A DNA stretch of 64,000 nucleotides from Kitasatospora viridis (GTDB lineage Bacteria; Actinomycetota; Actinomycetes; Streptomycetales; Streptomycetaceae): assembly GCF_007829815.1 (NCBI RefSeq), contig NZ_VIWT01000006.1:186001-250000 (forward strand), in the 5' to 3' direction. A program made the position numbers and the translations under genes. The notes under the pieces were generated by a model. The model made no database searches and was not told where the DNA came from. It was given only the letters and a program-made list of their open reading frames with translations. How positions within the stretch are numbered: the first letter of the stretch is position 1; each line of letters begins with the position of its first letter. Of this stretch, positions 49,321-58,500 are shown in pieces.

Positions 49321-50069
49321 CCGCGCCCGAGGGGGAGGCCCCGGTCCGCGTCCTGCTCGTCGACGACCAGCCGCTGGTCCGCGCCTCCCTCGACATGATC
49401 ATCACGGACGCCCCCGACCTCACCGTGGTCGGCGAGGCCGGCACCGGCGCGGAGGCCGTGCGGCTGGCCGCCGAACTGCGGCCCGACGTCGTCGTGATGG
49501 ACATCCGCATGCGCCCCCGGCCCGGCGAGCGGGCGGAGCCCCCGGTGGCGGACGGGATCGCGGCCACCCGGCTGATCACCACCGCGGCCGCCGAGCGCGG
49601 GGACCAGCTGCCGCGGGTGCTCGTACTGACCACCTTCGACCAGGACGAACACGTCTACGGCGCGCTGCGGGCCGGCGCCTCCGGGTTCCTGGTCAAGGAC
49701 ATGGAGCTCGACGAGATACTCGCCGCGATCCGGGTGGTCGCCGCCGGCAACGCCCTGATCGCCCCGACCGTGACCCGGCGGCTGATCGGCCACTTCGCCC
49801 GCCAGGACCCCGTCCCGACCGCGCCCACCTCGGCCGGGCCCGCGGCGGAGCGGCTCACCGCGATCACCGGCCGCGAGCGCGAGGTCCTCACCCTGGTCGG
49901 ACTCGGCCGTTCCAACGCCGAGATCGCGGCCGAGCTCTCCCTCACCCAGGCGACCACCAAGACCTACGTCTCCCGCCTGCTCACCAAGCTCGACGCGCGC
50001 GACCGGGTGCAGCTGGTGATCATCGCCCACCGGACCGGCCTGGTCGGGGCGGACGGGGGCAACCGCTGA
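49317..50069 (+). CDS. NarL/LuxR-family response regulator
   Basis: A two-domain regulator of 250 residues. The receiver has acidic DD near residue 16, phosphorylated Asp62 in VVVMDIRM, Thr in LVLTTFDQD and Lys in LVKDME. After Asp62 the usual short turn is extended by about 11 residues (RPRPGERAEPP) before DGIAATR. The LuxR helix-turn-helix lies at LTGREREVL-like ITGREREVLTLVGLGRSN. Probably activates the divergent ABC exporter. Confidence 0.94.
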   Translation: MTAPEGEAPVRVLLVDDQPLVRASLDMIITDAPDLTVVGEAGTGAEAVRLAAELRPDVVVMDIRMRPRPGERAEPPVADGIAATRLITTAAAERGDQLPRVLVLTTFDQDEHVYGALRAGASGFLVKDMELDEILAAIRVVAAGNALIAPTVTRRLIGHFARQDPVPTAPTSAGPAAERLTAITGREREVLTLVGLGRSNAEIAAELSLTQATTKTYVSRLLTKLDARDRVQLVIIAHRTGLVGADGGNR

Positions 50070-50168
50070 GCCGTGGCGGCGGTAGATCGAGTGCGTGCGG
50101 GGCAGACGCCTGGTAGCAGCACCCGAGCGGCCCGGCGGGAGCCGGCCGCGGTACCTCCGGAGCGTGGC

Positions 50169-51239
<1,071 letters not shown>

Positions 51240-51244
51240 GCCGA

Positions 51245-51694
51245 TCAGGACGAGGGCGCGATCTCGGCCCAGATCGTCTTGCCCTGCCGGTGCGCCTCGG
51301 CCCCCCAGCGGTCCGCGGTCTGCTCGACGATGAAGAGCCCGTGGCCGCCGGGCAGGCCGGGCCGGTGCGGGCGGCGCGGCTCGGGCAGGGCGGTGGAGCC
51401 GTCGCTGACCTCGATCCGCAGGCGGGTCGCGGAGGCGTCGAGCACCAGTTCCAGCGGCCCGCCGGCGTGCAGCATGGCGTTGGCGACGAGCTCGGCGACC
51501 AGCAGCACGATGTCCTGCCCCTGGTCCGGCGCCGGCCACGACCAGTCCACCAGCGCGGCGCTGGTGAAGGCTCTGGCCCGGGCGACCGGCTTGGGCTGGC
51601 CCGCCAGTGTCAGCCGCCGGCGCTGTCCGCCCGGCGGCAGCGTCGGGACGGGACCGGCCAGATCCGGGTCCAGGGCCTCCCGGCTCGTCGTCAT
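51245..51694 (-). CDS. RsbW/SpoIIAB-like anti-sigma kinase (HATPase_c_2)
   Basis: An ATP-binding regulatory protein of 149 residues. The GHKL ATPase fold shows the N box ELVANAMLHAGGP and the G region GLPGGHGLFIVEQ. Such proteins bind sigma factors or phosphorylate STAS antagonists. I start at ATG 51694, with GAAGGGGA upstream; the longer frame to 51754 is less likely. Together with the STAS and sigma genes upstream on the same strand it completes a partner-switching set, although separate promoters seem present. Confidence 0.9.
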   Translation of the reverse strand: MTTSREALDPDLAGPVPTLPPGGQRRRLTLAGQPKPVARARAFTSAALVDWSWPAPDQGQDIVLLVAELVANAMLHAGGPLELVLDASATRLRIEVSDGSTALPEPRRPHRPGLPGGHGLFIVEQTADRWGAEAHRQGKTIWAEIAPSS

Positions 51695-51842
51695 GCGGGG
51701 TTCCCCTTCGGTCTCGATGCGCGGTTCGCATGTCGCGTTCCCGGCCGGCGCCATTGCATGCGTGGTGTCAGAAGTGCACTGCGGTTCGCTGTGGTGCTTC
51801 GCGGTACTTCGGGCTGCTTCGCGGTGCGGGAGCGGGCCGTGC

Positions 51843-52244
51843 TCAGGCCGTCGCGGCGAGCGCGGCCTCGGCGGAGGGGTGCAGCGACAGCACGGTGTCC
51901 GTGCGGGTGAGCTCCAGGACCCGGCGCACCGTCGGCGAGGGGGCGGCGAGCCGGAACTCGATGCCGGCCGCGACCGCCGTCATCCGCGCCTTCAGCAGCA
52001 GGTTCAGCCCGGAGGAGTCGCAGAACCCGACCTGCGAGAGGTCGACCACCACGACCCGGGGCGACCGGGCCAGTGCCTGGTCGAGGGCCCGTTGGGCCGG
52101 GGCGAGCGACTCGATGTCGAGCTCGCCGACGAGCACGCAGAGGGCGGATTCGGCGTCCGGGTACCGCAGTTCCGCGGCCAGGGTGCCGCCCACCGGCAGG
52201 GCGCCGGTGGGCGGGGCGGTGACGGGATCGTTCTGGGTGGGCAT
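51843..52244 (-). CDS. STAS-domain anti-sigma factor antagonist
   Basis: A 133-residue STAS protein of the SpoIIAA/RsbV type. The phosphorylatable Ser is in GFCDSSGLNLLLKA. VGELDIESLAPAQRAL and VVVVDLSQV are the core strands. When dephosphorylated it would bind the anti-sigma kinase and free the sigma factor. The ATG at 52244 follows GAGGGGACG. It has its own promoter downstream of the sigma gene. Confidence 0.92.
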   Translation of the reverse strand: MPTQNDPVTAPPTGALPVGGTLAAELRYPDAESALCVLVGELDIESLAPAQRALDQALARSPRVVVVDLSQVGFCDSSGLNLLLKARMTAVAAGIEFRLAAPSPTVRRVLELTRTDTVLSLHPSAEAALAATA

Positions 52245-52276
52245 TGCTGGCGTCCCCTCGACGGAAGTTCGGTACG

Positions 52277-52306
52277 ACCATACGCACGGCACGGCGGTCC
52301 GACCAA
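52277..52306 (-). promoter_or_regulatory. Promoter of the STAS antagonist gene
   Basis: On the minus strand TTGGTC (52306-52301) and TATGGT (52282-52277) are 18 bases apart, 33 bases before the STAS start. This fits a housekeeping-sigma promoter. Confidence 0.45.
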
Positions 52307-52341
52307 GCCGCGCCGTCGGGACGCCCTGCGGACGGCGGGAC

Positions 52342-53259
52342 TCACTCGTCGGCGAGGCCGTCCCGCAGTCGGGCGAGGGTGCGGCCGAGCAGTCGGGAGA
52401 CGTGCATCTGCGACAGGCCCAGCCGGGTGCCGATCTGACGCTGGGTCAGGTCCTCGGTGAACCGCATGGACAGGATCCGCCGCTCGCGCTCCGACAGCCG
52501 CGCGATCAGCGGCTTCAGCGCGACCAGGCTCTCGACCGTGGCGAGCCGGCCGTCCTCCGCGCCGAGCCGCTCCGCGAACGGGACGCTGCCCGACTCCTCG
52601 GTGTCGGCGGGCAGGTCCAGCGAGCCGGCGGTGTGGGCGTTGGCGGCGGCGAGGCCCTCGACCACCTCCTCCTCGGCGAGCTCCAGGTGGGCGGCGAGTT
52701 CGGCCACGGTCGGGGCCCGGTCCAGGCTCTGGGCCAGCGCGTCCTGGGCCTTGGCCAGGCTGATCCGCAGCTCCTGGAGCCGCCGGGGGACGTGCACGGC
52801 CCAGGTGGTGTCCCGGAAGTGCCGGCGGATCTCGCCGAGGATGGTCGGCAGCGCGAAGGTGGTGAACTCCACCCCGCGGTCCGGCTCGAAGCGGTCGATC
52901 GCCTTGATCAGGCCGACCGCGCCGACCTGGAACAGGTCCTCCTGGCTCTCCCGCTGGTGGCCGCTGAAGCGCCGGATCGCGTAGCGCACCAGCGAGGTGT
53001 TGATCTCGATCAGGGTGGCCCGCACGTACGAGTACTCCCGGGTCCCCTCCTCCAGGGTGGCGAGCCGGGCCAGCAGCACCGGGGTCAGGGCGCGCGCGTC
53101 GGCCGGGGTGACGTCGCGGGCGTCCCCGATGCCGTCGAGCTCCGGGACGGCGGCGTGCGGTGCGGCGGGGGCTGCCGCGGGCCGGGCGTCCCGTGCGGGA
53201 GCCGGGCGTTGCGCGGGAGGTGTCACCTGGAGGAGGAGTTCGTCACTGGTCACGGCCAT
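52342..53259 (-). CDS. SigB/SigF-family RNA polymerase sigma factor
   Basis: A stress or development sigma factor of 305 residues. A Pro/Ala-rich N-terminal 60 residues precede region 2 (RRFSGHQRESQEDLFQVG, GLIKAIDRFEPDRGVEFTTFA), region 3 (TVAELAAHLELAEEEVVEGL) and region 4 (LSERERRILSMRFTEDLTQ, RQIGTRLGLSQMHVSRLLG). The SQMHVSR recognition helix is typical of the SigB group. ATG 53259 has AAAGGA six bases upstream. It starts 37 bases after the MscS gene, so the two may share a transcript. Likely governed by the partner-switch proteins downstream. Confidence 0.94.
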   Translation of the reverse strand: MAVTSDELLLQVTPPAQRPAPARDARPAAAPAAPHAAVPELDGIGDARDVTPADARALTPVLLARLATLEEGTREYSYVRATLIEINTSLVRYAIRRFSGHQRESQEDLFQVGAVGLIKAIDRFEPDRGVEFTTFALPTILGEIRRHFRDTTWAVHVPRRLQELRISLAKAQDALAQSLDRAPTVAELAAHLELAEEEVVEGLAAANAHTAGSLDLPADTEESGSVPFAERLGAEDGRLATVESLVALKPLIARLSERERRILSMRFTEDLTQRQIGTRLGLSQMHVSRLLGRTLARLRDGLADE

Positions 53260-53296
53260 GTCGGTCCTTTCTAGGTGAACTGGAGTCCGTACCCCG

Positions 53297-54418
53297 CTAC
53301 CCCCGATCGGGGATCCGATGCGGTCGGTGCCCGTGAAGGTTCGGCGGGGGATTGTGTCCGAACGGCGCATCCGCCGGCTCCGGCCGGGGGCCGGAGACGT
53401 CCATCACGGCCACCCGGGGCAGCGCCTGGGGGTGCTTCTCGCACAGGAACGCCAGCAGGTGCTCGCGCAGCTGGCAGCGCAGCTCGAACGCGTCGGCGCC
53501 GTTCGCGGCGGTCGCCAGCACCCGGACCACGATGCTGGTCGGCGTGGTGTCCACCACCTGGAGCGCGCTGCCCTCGCCGTCCCACAGCGGGTGCCCGGCC
53601 AGGAACGCGTCGAACTCGGCGCGCAGCGGCGCGACCGGCGTGCGGTGGTCCAGGTGCAGCAGCGCGGTGCCGGTGATCCGGCTCGACCGCCGCGACCAGT
53701 TCTCGAACGGACGGCTGACGAAGTACGACATCGGCATCACCAGCCGCCGCTGGTCCCAGGTGGCGATCACCACGCAGGTCAGGGTGATCTCCTCGACGGT
53801 TCCCCACTCGCCGGCGACCACCACCACGTCGCCGATCCGGGCCAGGTCCCCGAAGGCCATCTGGATGCCGGCGACCAGGTTGGCCAGGGTGCTCTGCGCC
53901 GCGACGCCGGCGACCAGGCCGACCAGTCCGGCCGAGGCCAGCAGGCTGGTGCCGACCCCGCGCACGGCCGGGAAGGTCATCAGTGCCGCGCCCAGCGCGG
54001 CCAGCCCCACGATCGCCTGGCAGAGCCGGCCGACCAGGCTGGCCTGGGTGCGGGCGCGCCCGGCCCAGGCCGCGTCGCGGCGCAGCACCGCCAGCCGGAC
54101 CGCGCCGTCCACCAGCAGCCCCACCACCCGCACGCCCAGCCAGCCGCCGGCGGCGATCGCCAGCAGCACCAGCAGGTGGCGCACCGCCGAGCCGGCGGAC
54201 GGCGGCGCCCCGATCCACGGCTGCACCGACAGCGCCAGCAGCGAGGCGAGCAGCGCCGCCATCGGGTGCCGGGAGCTACGCAGGATCCTGGGCAGGCCGC
54301 GGGTGAGCCCGCGGTCGGCCAGCCCGCGGGCCGCCCACTCGGCCGTCCGGTTCAGGGCGTAGGTGCCCAGCGCGATGACCGCGCCGGCCGCCGCCAGGCG
54401 TGCGAGGTTCCACCACAC
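53297..54418 (-). CDS. MscS-family mechanosensitive channel
   Basis: A small-conductance mechanosensitive channel of 373 residues. Two or three helices lead to the pore helix and beta domain: SAGLVGLVAGVAAQSTLANL, QMAFGDLARIGDVVVVAGEWG and VEEITLTCVVIATWDQRR. These match MscS. A cytoplasmic alpha/beta cage follows, then a Pro/His-rich tail. It would release solutes on osmotic downshift. Its gene precedes the sigma factor by 37 bases, an arrangement that ties osmotic stress to the SigB-like factor. Confidence 0.92.
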   Translation of the reverse strand: MWWNLARLAAAGAVIALGTYALNRTAEWAARGLADRGLTRGLPRILRSSRHPMAALLASLLALSVQPWIGAPPSAGSAVRHLLVLLAIAAGGWLGVRVVGLLVDGAVRLAVLRRDAAWAGRARTQASLVGRLCQAIVGLAALGAALMTFPAVRGVGTSLLASAGLVGLVAGVAAQSTLANLVAGIQMAFGDLARIGDVVVVAGEWGTVEEITLTCVVIATWDQRRLVMPMSYFVSRPFENWSRRSSRITGTALLHLDHRTPVAPLRAEFDAFLAGHPLWDGEGSALQVVDTTPTSIVVRVLATAANGADAFELRCQLREHLLAFLCEKHPQALPRVAVMDVSGPRPEPADAPFGHNPPPNLHGHRPHRIPDRG

Positions 54419-54570
54419 CGTCGTTCTCCTCCGTGGTCGCGGACCGGTCCTTCGTCCGCCCTCGCTTTTCCCGTGCGCCGGTTTTCACGCCCGGAGGCAT
54501 GCATCCGCGCAACCGGGGCAGCCGGGGGGTGGCCGGGAAGCGGCGATGAGGAGCCGGGAGGGCGGAGCGG

Positions 54571-54966
54571 ATGATGGTGGGTGCGTCCACGTGCATGACG
54601 GTGCGTCTGATCACCGGTGCGGCGCAGGGGCGGGAGCTGGTCCTGGAGTGCCGCTACGAGGCGGACGACCCCTGGGCGGTCGCGCTGGACTTCGGCCCGC
54701 AGGAGGGCGCGGTCTGGACGCTGTCGCGCGAGCTGCTGGCCGCGGGGCTGCGGGAGCCGGCCGGGCACGGCGACGTGCACCTGGAGCCCGACGACCGCGG
54801 CGGGGTGCTGATCGCGCTGAGCGGCACCGCCGGGGTCGCCCTGCTGACCGCCCCGAGGGTCCGGCTGGCCGGCTTCCTCGCCGCGACCGAGGCGGTGGTG
54901 CCGATCGGCGCGGAATCCGCGCACGTCGACTGGGACCGCTGCATCAGCGAGCTGCTGTCCACCTGA
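54571..54966 (+). CDS. SsgA-like sporulation/cell division protein (SALP)
   Basis: A 131-residue protein found only in sporulating actinomycetes. YEADDPWAVALDF, VWTLSRELLAAGLREPAGHGD split over the central helix, and FLAATEAVVPIGAE match the SsgA family, whose members guide septation and peptidoglycan remodelling in spores. The start at 54571 has GGAGGGCGGAG upstream. ATG 54595 is a possible alternative. It is divergent from the MscS gene. Which SALP class it belongs to cannot be told. Confidence 0.9.
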   Translation: MMVGASTCMTVRLITGAAQGRELVLECRYEADDPWAVALDFGPQEGAVWTLSRELLAAGLREPAGHGDVHLEPDDRGGVLIALSGTAGVALLTAPRVRLAGFLAATEAVVPIGAESAHVDWDRCISELLST

Positions 54967-55329
54967 GGAAGAGGAACCTGACGGGGCACCGCCGAGAGCC
55001 GTGCCGCACGACCAGGGAGCCGGTGACCATGGAGGAGGAGTCTCGGTGCGAGACCGGAGCGGGAGCGCCGCGCCGCGGCGCCGGGGGTGACGCGGTGCGG
55101 GCGATCCGGACGCTGCCGCGGACGATCCCGCGCGGGCTGGCCTGCCTGGTGGCGGCCCTCGCCAGCTGGCCGGCCCCGCGGGGCGGCCGGGCAGGTGACG
55201 GGCCGTCGGGGTGACGGTGCCTCAACCGGCGCCGCAGCGGTGCTGCGAGGCGCTGCGAGGCGCGCCCGGGAGGCGGGCCGGGACGACGGCCCGCAGGATG
55301 GGAGTCCTACGACCGGACGGAGAGCGCGC
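54967..55329. other. Stretch between the SsgA-like and PRC-barrel genes
   Basis: About 360 bases with no well-supported gene. The only candidate is a 61-codon frame listed separately. I see no clear hairpin or promoter. Confidence 0.5.
55029..55214 (+). CDS. Doubtful 61-aa hypothetical protein
   Basis: ATG 55029 follows GGGAG by nine bases. The product starts MEEESRCETGAGAPRRG and contains one weakly hydrophobic patch (GLACLVAALASW) and a basic, Gly/Pro-rich end. Codon use is GC-biased but the length is short and I know no homologue. It may be non-coding. Confidence 0.3.
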   Translation: MEEESRCETGAGAPRRGAGGDAVRAIRTLPRTIPRGLACLVAALASWPAPRGGRAGDGPSG

Positions 55330-55686
55330 ATGATCGAGACGGCCGACATCCGCGAATGGCGCGAGCACGACGTCGTCGACCCCGACGGCAAGAAGATCGG
55401 CGCGCTGGAGTCGGTGTACGTGGACACGGCCACCGACGAGCCGTCCTTCGCCACCGTGCGGGTGGGCGTGCTCAGCCGGCACCGGCTGGTGTTCGTGCCG
55501 CTGGACGGCGCGAGGGTCGGCCCGGGCTACCTCATGGTGGCGTTCCCGAAGGCGCTGGTGCGGGCCGCGCCCGCGATCGACACCGACGGCGTGCTGCCCG
55601 CCGAGGAGGAGCCCGCGGTCTTCGCGCACTACCAGATGGAGTACGTGCGCGGGGCGGGCGGCGAGCGCCGCCTGGCCCGCCGCTGA
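55330..55686 (+). CDS. PRC-barrel domain protein
   Basis: A small soluble protein of 118 residues. The PRC-barrel core is IREWREHDVVDPDGKKIG, LESVYVDTATDEPSFATV and HRLVFVPLDGARVGPGYL. PRC barrels bind RNA or partner proteins; streptomycete stand-alone members are often linked to stress. ATG 55330 has GGAGAG about six bases upstream. It lies in the stress cluster between the SsgA-like and carbonic anhydrase genes. Confidence 0.88.
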   Translation: MIETADIREWREHDVVDPDGKKIGALESVYVDTATDEPSFATVRVGVLSRHRLVFVPLDGARVGPGYLMVAFPKALVRAAPAIDTDGVLPAEEEPAVFAHYQMEYVRGAGGERRLARR

Positions 55687-55751
55687 GCCGTCCCGGCTGC
55701 GCCCGCTGTTCCGTGCCGGGCCCCGGCGCAGCTCAGAGCGGGTGGAGGTCG

Positions 55752-55757
55752 TAGGGT
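55752..55757 (+). promoter_or_regulatory. Likely -10 box of a leaderless carbonic anhydrase transcript
   Basis: TAGGGT lies seven bases before ATG 55765, without a ribosome site between them, the usual look of a leaderless actinobacterial gene. Confidence 0.35.
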
Positions 55758-55764
55758 GCGGGGC

Positions 55765-56385
55765 ATGAACGGTGATCGAATGACTCCCCGCGCGGCCCTC
55801 GACCTGCTGATGGCCGGCAACCAGCGGTTCATCTCCGGCGGCCCCGAGCACCCGAACCAGGATGCCGCCCGGCGGGCCGCGATCGCCCCGGAGCAGAACC
55901 CGTTCGCGGTGCTCTTCGGCTGCTCCGACAGCCGGCTGGCCGCCGAGATCATCTTCGACCGGGGCCTGGGCGACCTCTTCGTGATCCGCACCGCGGGCCA
56001 CGTGATGGGACCGGAGGTGCTCGGCAGCGTCGAGTACGGCGTCGACCTGCTGGGCGCGCCGCTGGTGGTCGTCCTCGGGCACGACGCCTGCGGCGCCGTC
56101 GCCGCCACCCGGACGGCCGTGGCCGAGGGCACCAGCGCCGGCGGCTACGTGCGGGACGTGATCGAGAAGGTCACCCCGAGCGTGCTGGCGGCCCGCGCGG
56201 CCGGGTACACGGACAACTCCGACTACATCGACGTCCACATACAGCACACGGTGGACCTGCTGCTGGAGCGCTCCCGGGTGGTGGCCGAGGCCGTCGCGGC
56301 CGGGCGCACCGCCGTGGTGGGCCTGTCCTACCGGCTCGCCGACGGCGCCGCCCACCTGGTCACCACCCGGGGCCTGGACGACTGA
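55765..56385 (+). CDS. Beta-class carbonic anhydrase
   Basis: A zinc enzyme of 206 residues that interconverts CO2 and bicarbonate. The ligands are intact: FGCSDSR (Cys53, Asp55, Arg57) and GHDACG (His106, Cys109). The start is ATG 55765 rather than the GTG nine bases upstream, since a -10 box sits seven bases before the ATG. There is no signal peptide, so it is cytoplasmic. It is the last gene before the terminator of the convergent glycosyl operon. Confidence 0.94.
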   Translation: MNGDRMTPRAALDLLMAGNQRFISGGPEHPNQDAARRAAIAPEQNPFAVLFGCSDSRLAAEIIFDRGLGDLFVIRTAGHVMGPEVLGSVEYGVDLLGAPLVVVLGHDACGAVAATRTAVAEGTSAGGYVRDVIEKVTPSVLAARAAGYTDNSDYIDVHIQHTVDLLLERSRVVAEAVAAGRTAVVGLSYRLADGAAHLVTTRGLDD

Positions 56386-56522
56386 GGACCTACTGAGGAC
56401 CTTCGACCCTGGGGTCGGCGGCGGGTCCGGGGCAGACTGGCGACGACCGGTCAGACCGCCCGACGGGCGGACGAGTTGGCCGCGTGGAGTACCGGTGGGC
56501 GTGGGGGCCCGCCGGGCTCGAT

Positions 56523-56564
56523 CGGAGGGCCGGGAACGCCGTGGGGGCGGTTCCCGGCCCTCCG
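56523..56564 (-). terminator. Terminator of the seven-gene sugar operon
   Basis: A perfect 15-bp stem (56523-56537 with 56550-56564) and a 12-base loop lie 18 bases past the stop of the last operon gene. Confidence 0.85.
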
Positions 56565-56581
56565 TCGTGGGCGCGCGCACC

Positions 56582-57682
56582 TCATCGGGGACGCCCGGGG
56601 CCGACCGGCTGACGGAGCGTCCAGGCGCGTTCGACGATGCCCAGGAGGCCGCGCCGGTACTCCTCCCAGCTCCCGCCGAGGTCCGCGAGGTCGGCCTGCT
56701 CGGTGCGGGCGGACGGGCCGCGCAGCAGGGTCACGGCGTGCCTGGCGAACGCGTCCGTGTCGTCCACCGGGACGAACGTGGTGTTGCTGCCCGCGGCGTC
56801 CCGGTGGCCCGGGATGTCGCTCAACAGGAGCGGCAGGCCGTGGCGCCTGGCCTCCAGGACCGAGATGGGCACGCCCTCGAAGCGGCTCATGGACACGAAG
56901 GCGGCCGCGGATCCCAGCACCGTGTCCATGATGTCCCGCTGCCAGAGCGCGCCGAGCCAGGTGATCCGGTCCTGGATGCCGAGCCGTGCCGCCTGCCGGA
57001 ACAGGTTGATCGTCTCGGACCCGTCGCCCACGACCACGAGCCGAGCGTTCGGCAATTGGCCGACCACCGCGGCGAAGCCCTGGAGCAGGCTGTCGTGGCC
57101 CTTGTGCGGGTACAGGCTCTGCACGGCCACCAGGTACGGTTCCTCGGCCCACGGCCAGGGCGCCGGGCAGCGGCTCGGCGGTACCGAGGTGTCCACGGCG
57201 TTGACCAGGGTCGTCACCTTCTCCGCCGGCACGTGGACGTCCTCGGTGAGGAAGTGGGTCGACCGGCCCCCGACCGCGACGACGAGGTCCTCCTGCCGTG
57301 CCAGCACCCGGTCGAGCCGGTTCTTGAGCGCGAACCGCAGGTGCGAGTAGTCCGAGTGGCAGAACCGCACCACCGTGCGGGCGGTGGTCAGCCCCGGACG
57401 CAGCGACGGGTAGAGGCGCCCGTCGCCGAAGTGGATGAGCACGACGGCGCCGTCCACGACCTGGCGCAGCGCCCGGATCCGGCTGATCCGTCGACGGGGC
57501 AGGACGACCAGCCGGATCGCCGGATCCAGCTCGCTGACGAGCGCGTTGTCGCGGCCCGGCTCCAGGACGCAGACCGTCACGTCGTAGCCCTGCTCCTTGA
57601 ACAGCCGCACGTGGGAGAGCACGACGCGCTCCAGCCCGCCCACGGTGAAGTACCTGAGGATCAGGACGAGCCGCTTGTTCAT
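56582..57682 (-). CDS. GT4-type glycosyltransferase
   Basis: A GT-B glycosyltransferase of 366 residues. It starts MNKRLVLILRYFTVGGLERVV, the acceptor-side Rossmann fold with the GG-E signature of family 4. The donor side has YLVAVQSLYPHKGHDSLL and the E-x7-E motif SRFEGVPISVLEARRHG. The ATG 57682 overlaps the SDR stop (ATGA); the longer frame (57811) only adds shadow sequence. It is the last gene of the operon and probably adds a sugar from a nucleotide donor. Confidence 0.92.
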   Translation of the reverse strand: MNKRLVLILRYFTVGGLERVVLSHVRLFKEQGYDVTVCVLEPGRDNALVSELDPAIRLVVLPRRRISRIRALRQVVDGAVVLIHFGDGRLYPSLRPGLTTARTVVRFCHSDYSHLRFALKNRLDRVLARQEDLVVAVGGRSTHFLTEDVHVPAEKVTTLVNAVDTSVPPSRCPAPWPWAEEPYLVAVQSLYPHKGHDSLLQGFAAVVGQLPNARLVVVGDGSETINLFRQAARLGIQDRITWLGALWQRDIMDTVLGSAAAFVSMSRFEGVPISVLEARRHGLPLLLSDIPGHRDAAGSNTTFVPVDDTDAFARHAVTLLRGPSARTEQADLADLGGSWEEYRRGLLGIVERAWTLRQPVGPGRPR

Positions 57683-58488
57683 CTCGGGATCCGGCTCCCG
57701 GCCCCCGGTTCGGTCCGGTGGACCTTGTGCTGGGCCGCCTGGGCGACGGGCCGCACCATCAGCAGGTCCACGTCGACGTGCGGCGGCCGGGTGACGCACC
57801 AGGCGACGCACTCCGCGATGTCCTCGGGGCTGAGGGGCTCGTCGACTCCGCGGTACACCGCCGCCGCCGCGTCGCTGTCCCCGAGGAACCGGTTGACCAT
57901 GAACTCCTCGGAGCGCACCATGCCCGGGGCGAGTTCGGTCACCCGCACCGGCGTGCCGGACAGTTCGAGCCGCAGCGTCGAGGCGAACGCGGAGACGGCG
58001 TGCTTGCTGGAGGCGTAGCCGCCGCCCCGCTCGTACGCGACGTGGCCCACGGTCGAGCCGAGGACCACGACGTGGCCGCCGTTCTCGATCAACTGCGGCA
58101 GCAGGGCCTTCGTCACCCGGAGCACGCCGAAGACGTTGACGTCGTACATGCGCTGCCAGTGGGTCAGGTCGCTCTCGACGATGAGGTCCGCGCCCAGGGC
58201 CACCCCGGCGTTGTTCACCAGCAGGGTCAGCGGGACCCCGGTGGCTGCCACGGTCCTGGCCAGCGCCGCGACGGAGCCGTCGTCGGTCACGTCCAGGTGC
58301 ACGGGGACGATGCCGTCCTGGACCACCTCGTGCCGGCTTCCCTCGTCGAGGCGCCGGGCCGCGGCGATGACGAGGAACCCTGCCTTGCGCAGGGCCACGG
58401 CGGTCGCCATGCCGATGCCGGCGCTGGCGCCGGTGACGACGGCCAAACCGCGCGGCGCGGGGGTGTCACTGTAGGTCTGGTCTGCCAT
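57679..58488 (-). CDS. Short-chain dehydrogenase/reductase
   Basis: A classical SDR of 269 residues. TGASAGIG (residues 19-26), NNAG (92-95), Ser145 and the YASSK pair (Tyr158, Lys162) make a complete active site. AARRL after strand 2 suggests NADP(H). It overlaps the glycosyltransferase gene by four bases and follows the bicupin gene by 12. In this operon it is likely to reduce or oxidise a sugar or cyclitol intermediate. Confidence 0.94.
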   Translation of the reverse strand: MADQTYSDTPAPRGLAVVTGASAGIGMATAVALRKAGFLVIAAARRLDEGSRHEVVQDGIVPVHLDVTDDGSVAALARTVAATGVPLTLLVNNAGVALGADLIVESDLTHWQRMYDVNVFGVLRVTKALLPQLIENGGHVVVLGSTVGHVAYERGGGYASSKHAVSAFASTLRLELSGTPVRVTELAPGMVRSEEFMVNRFLGDSDAAAAVYRGVDEPLSPEDIAECVAWCVTRPPHVDVDLLMVRPVAQAAQHKVHRTEPGAGSRIPR

Positions 58489-58500
58489 GGTCAGCTTCCT

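Noticed and set aside
53289..53294. GGGTAC (minus strand) as a SigB-type -10 for the sigma gene
   Set aside because: No GTTT-like -35 is found 14-16 bases upstream.
53301..53312. CCCCGATCGGGG palindrome as a terminator or sigma-gene operator
   Set aside because: It lies inside the end of the MscS coding sequence and has no loop; it could be chance in GC-rich DNA.
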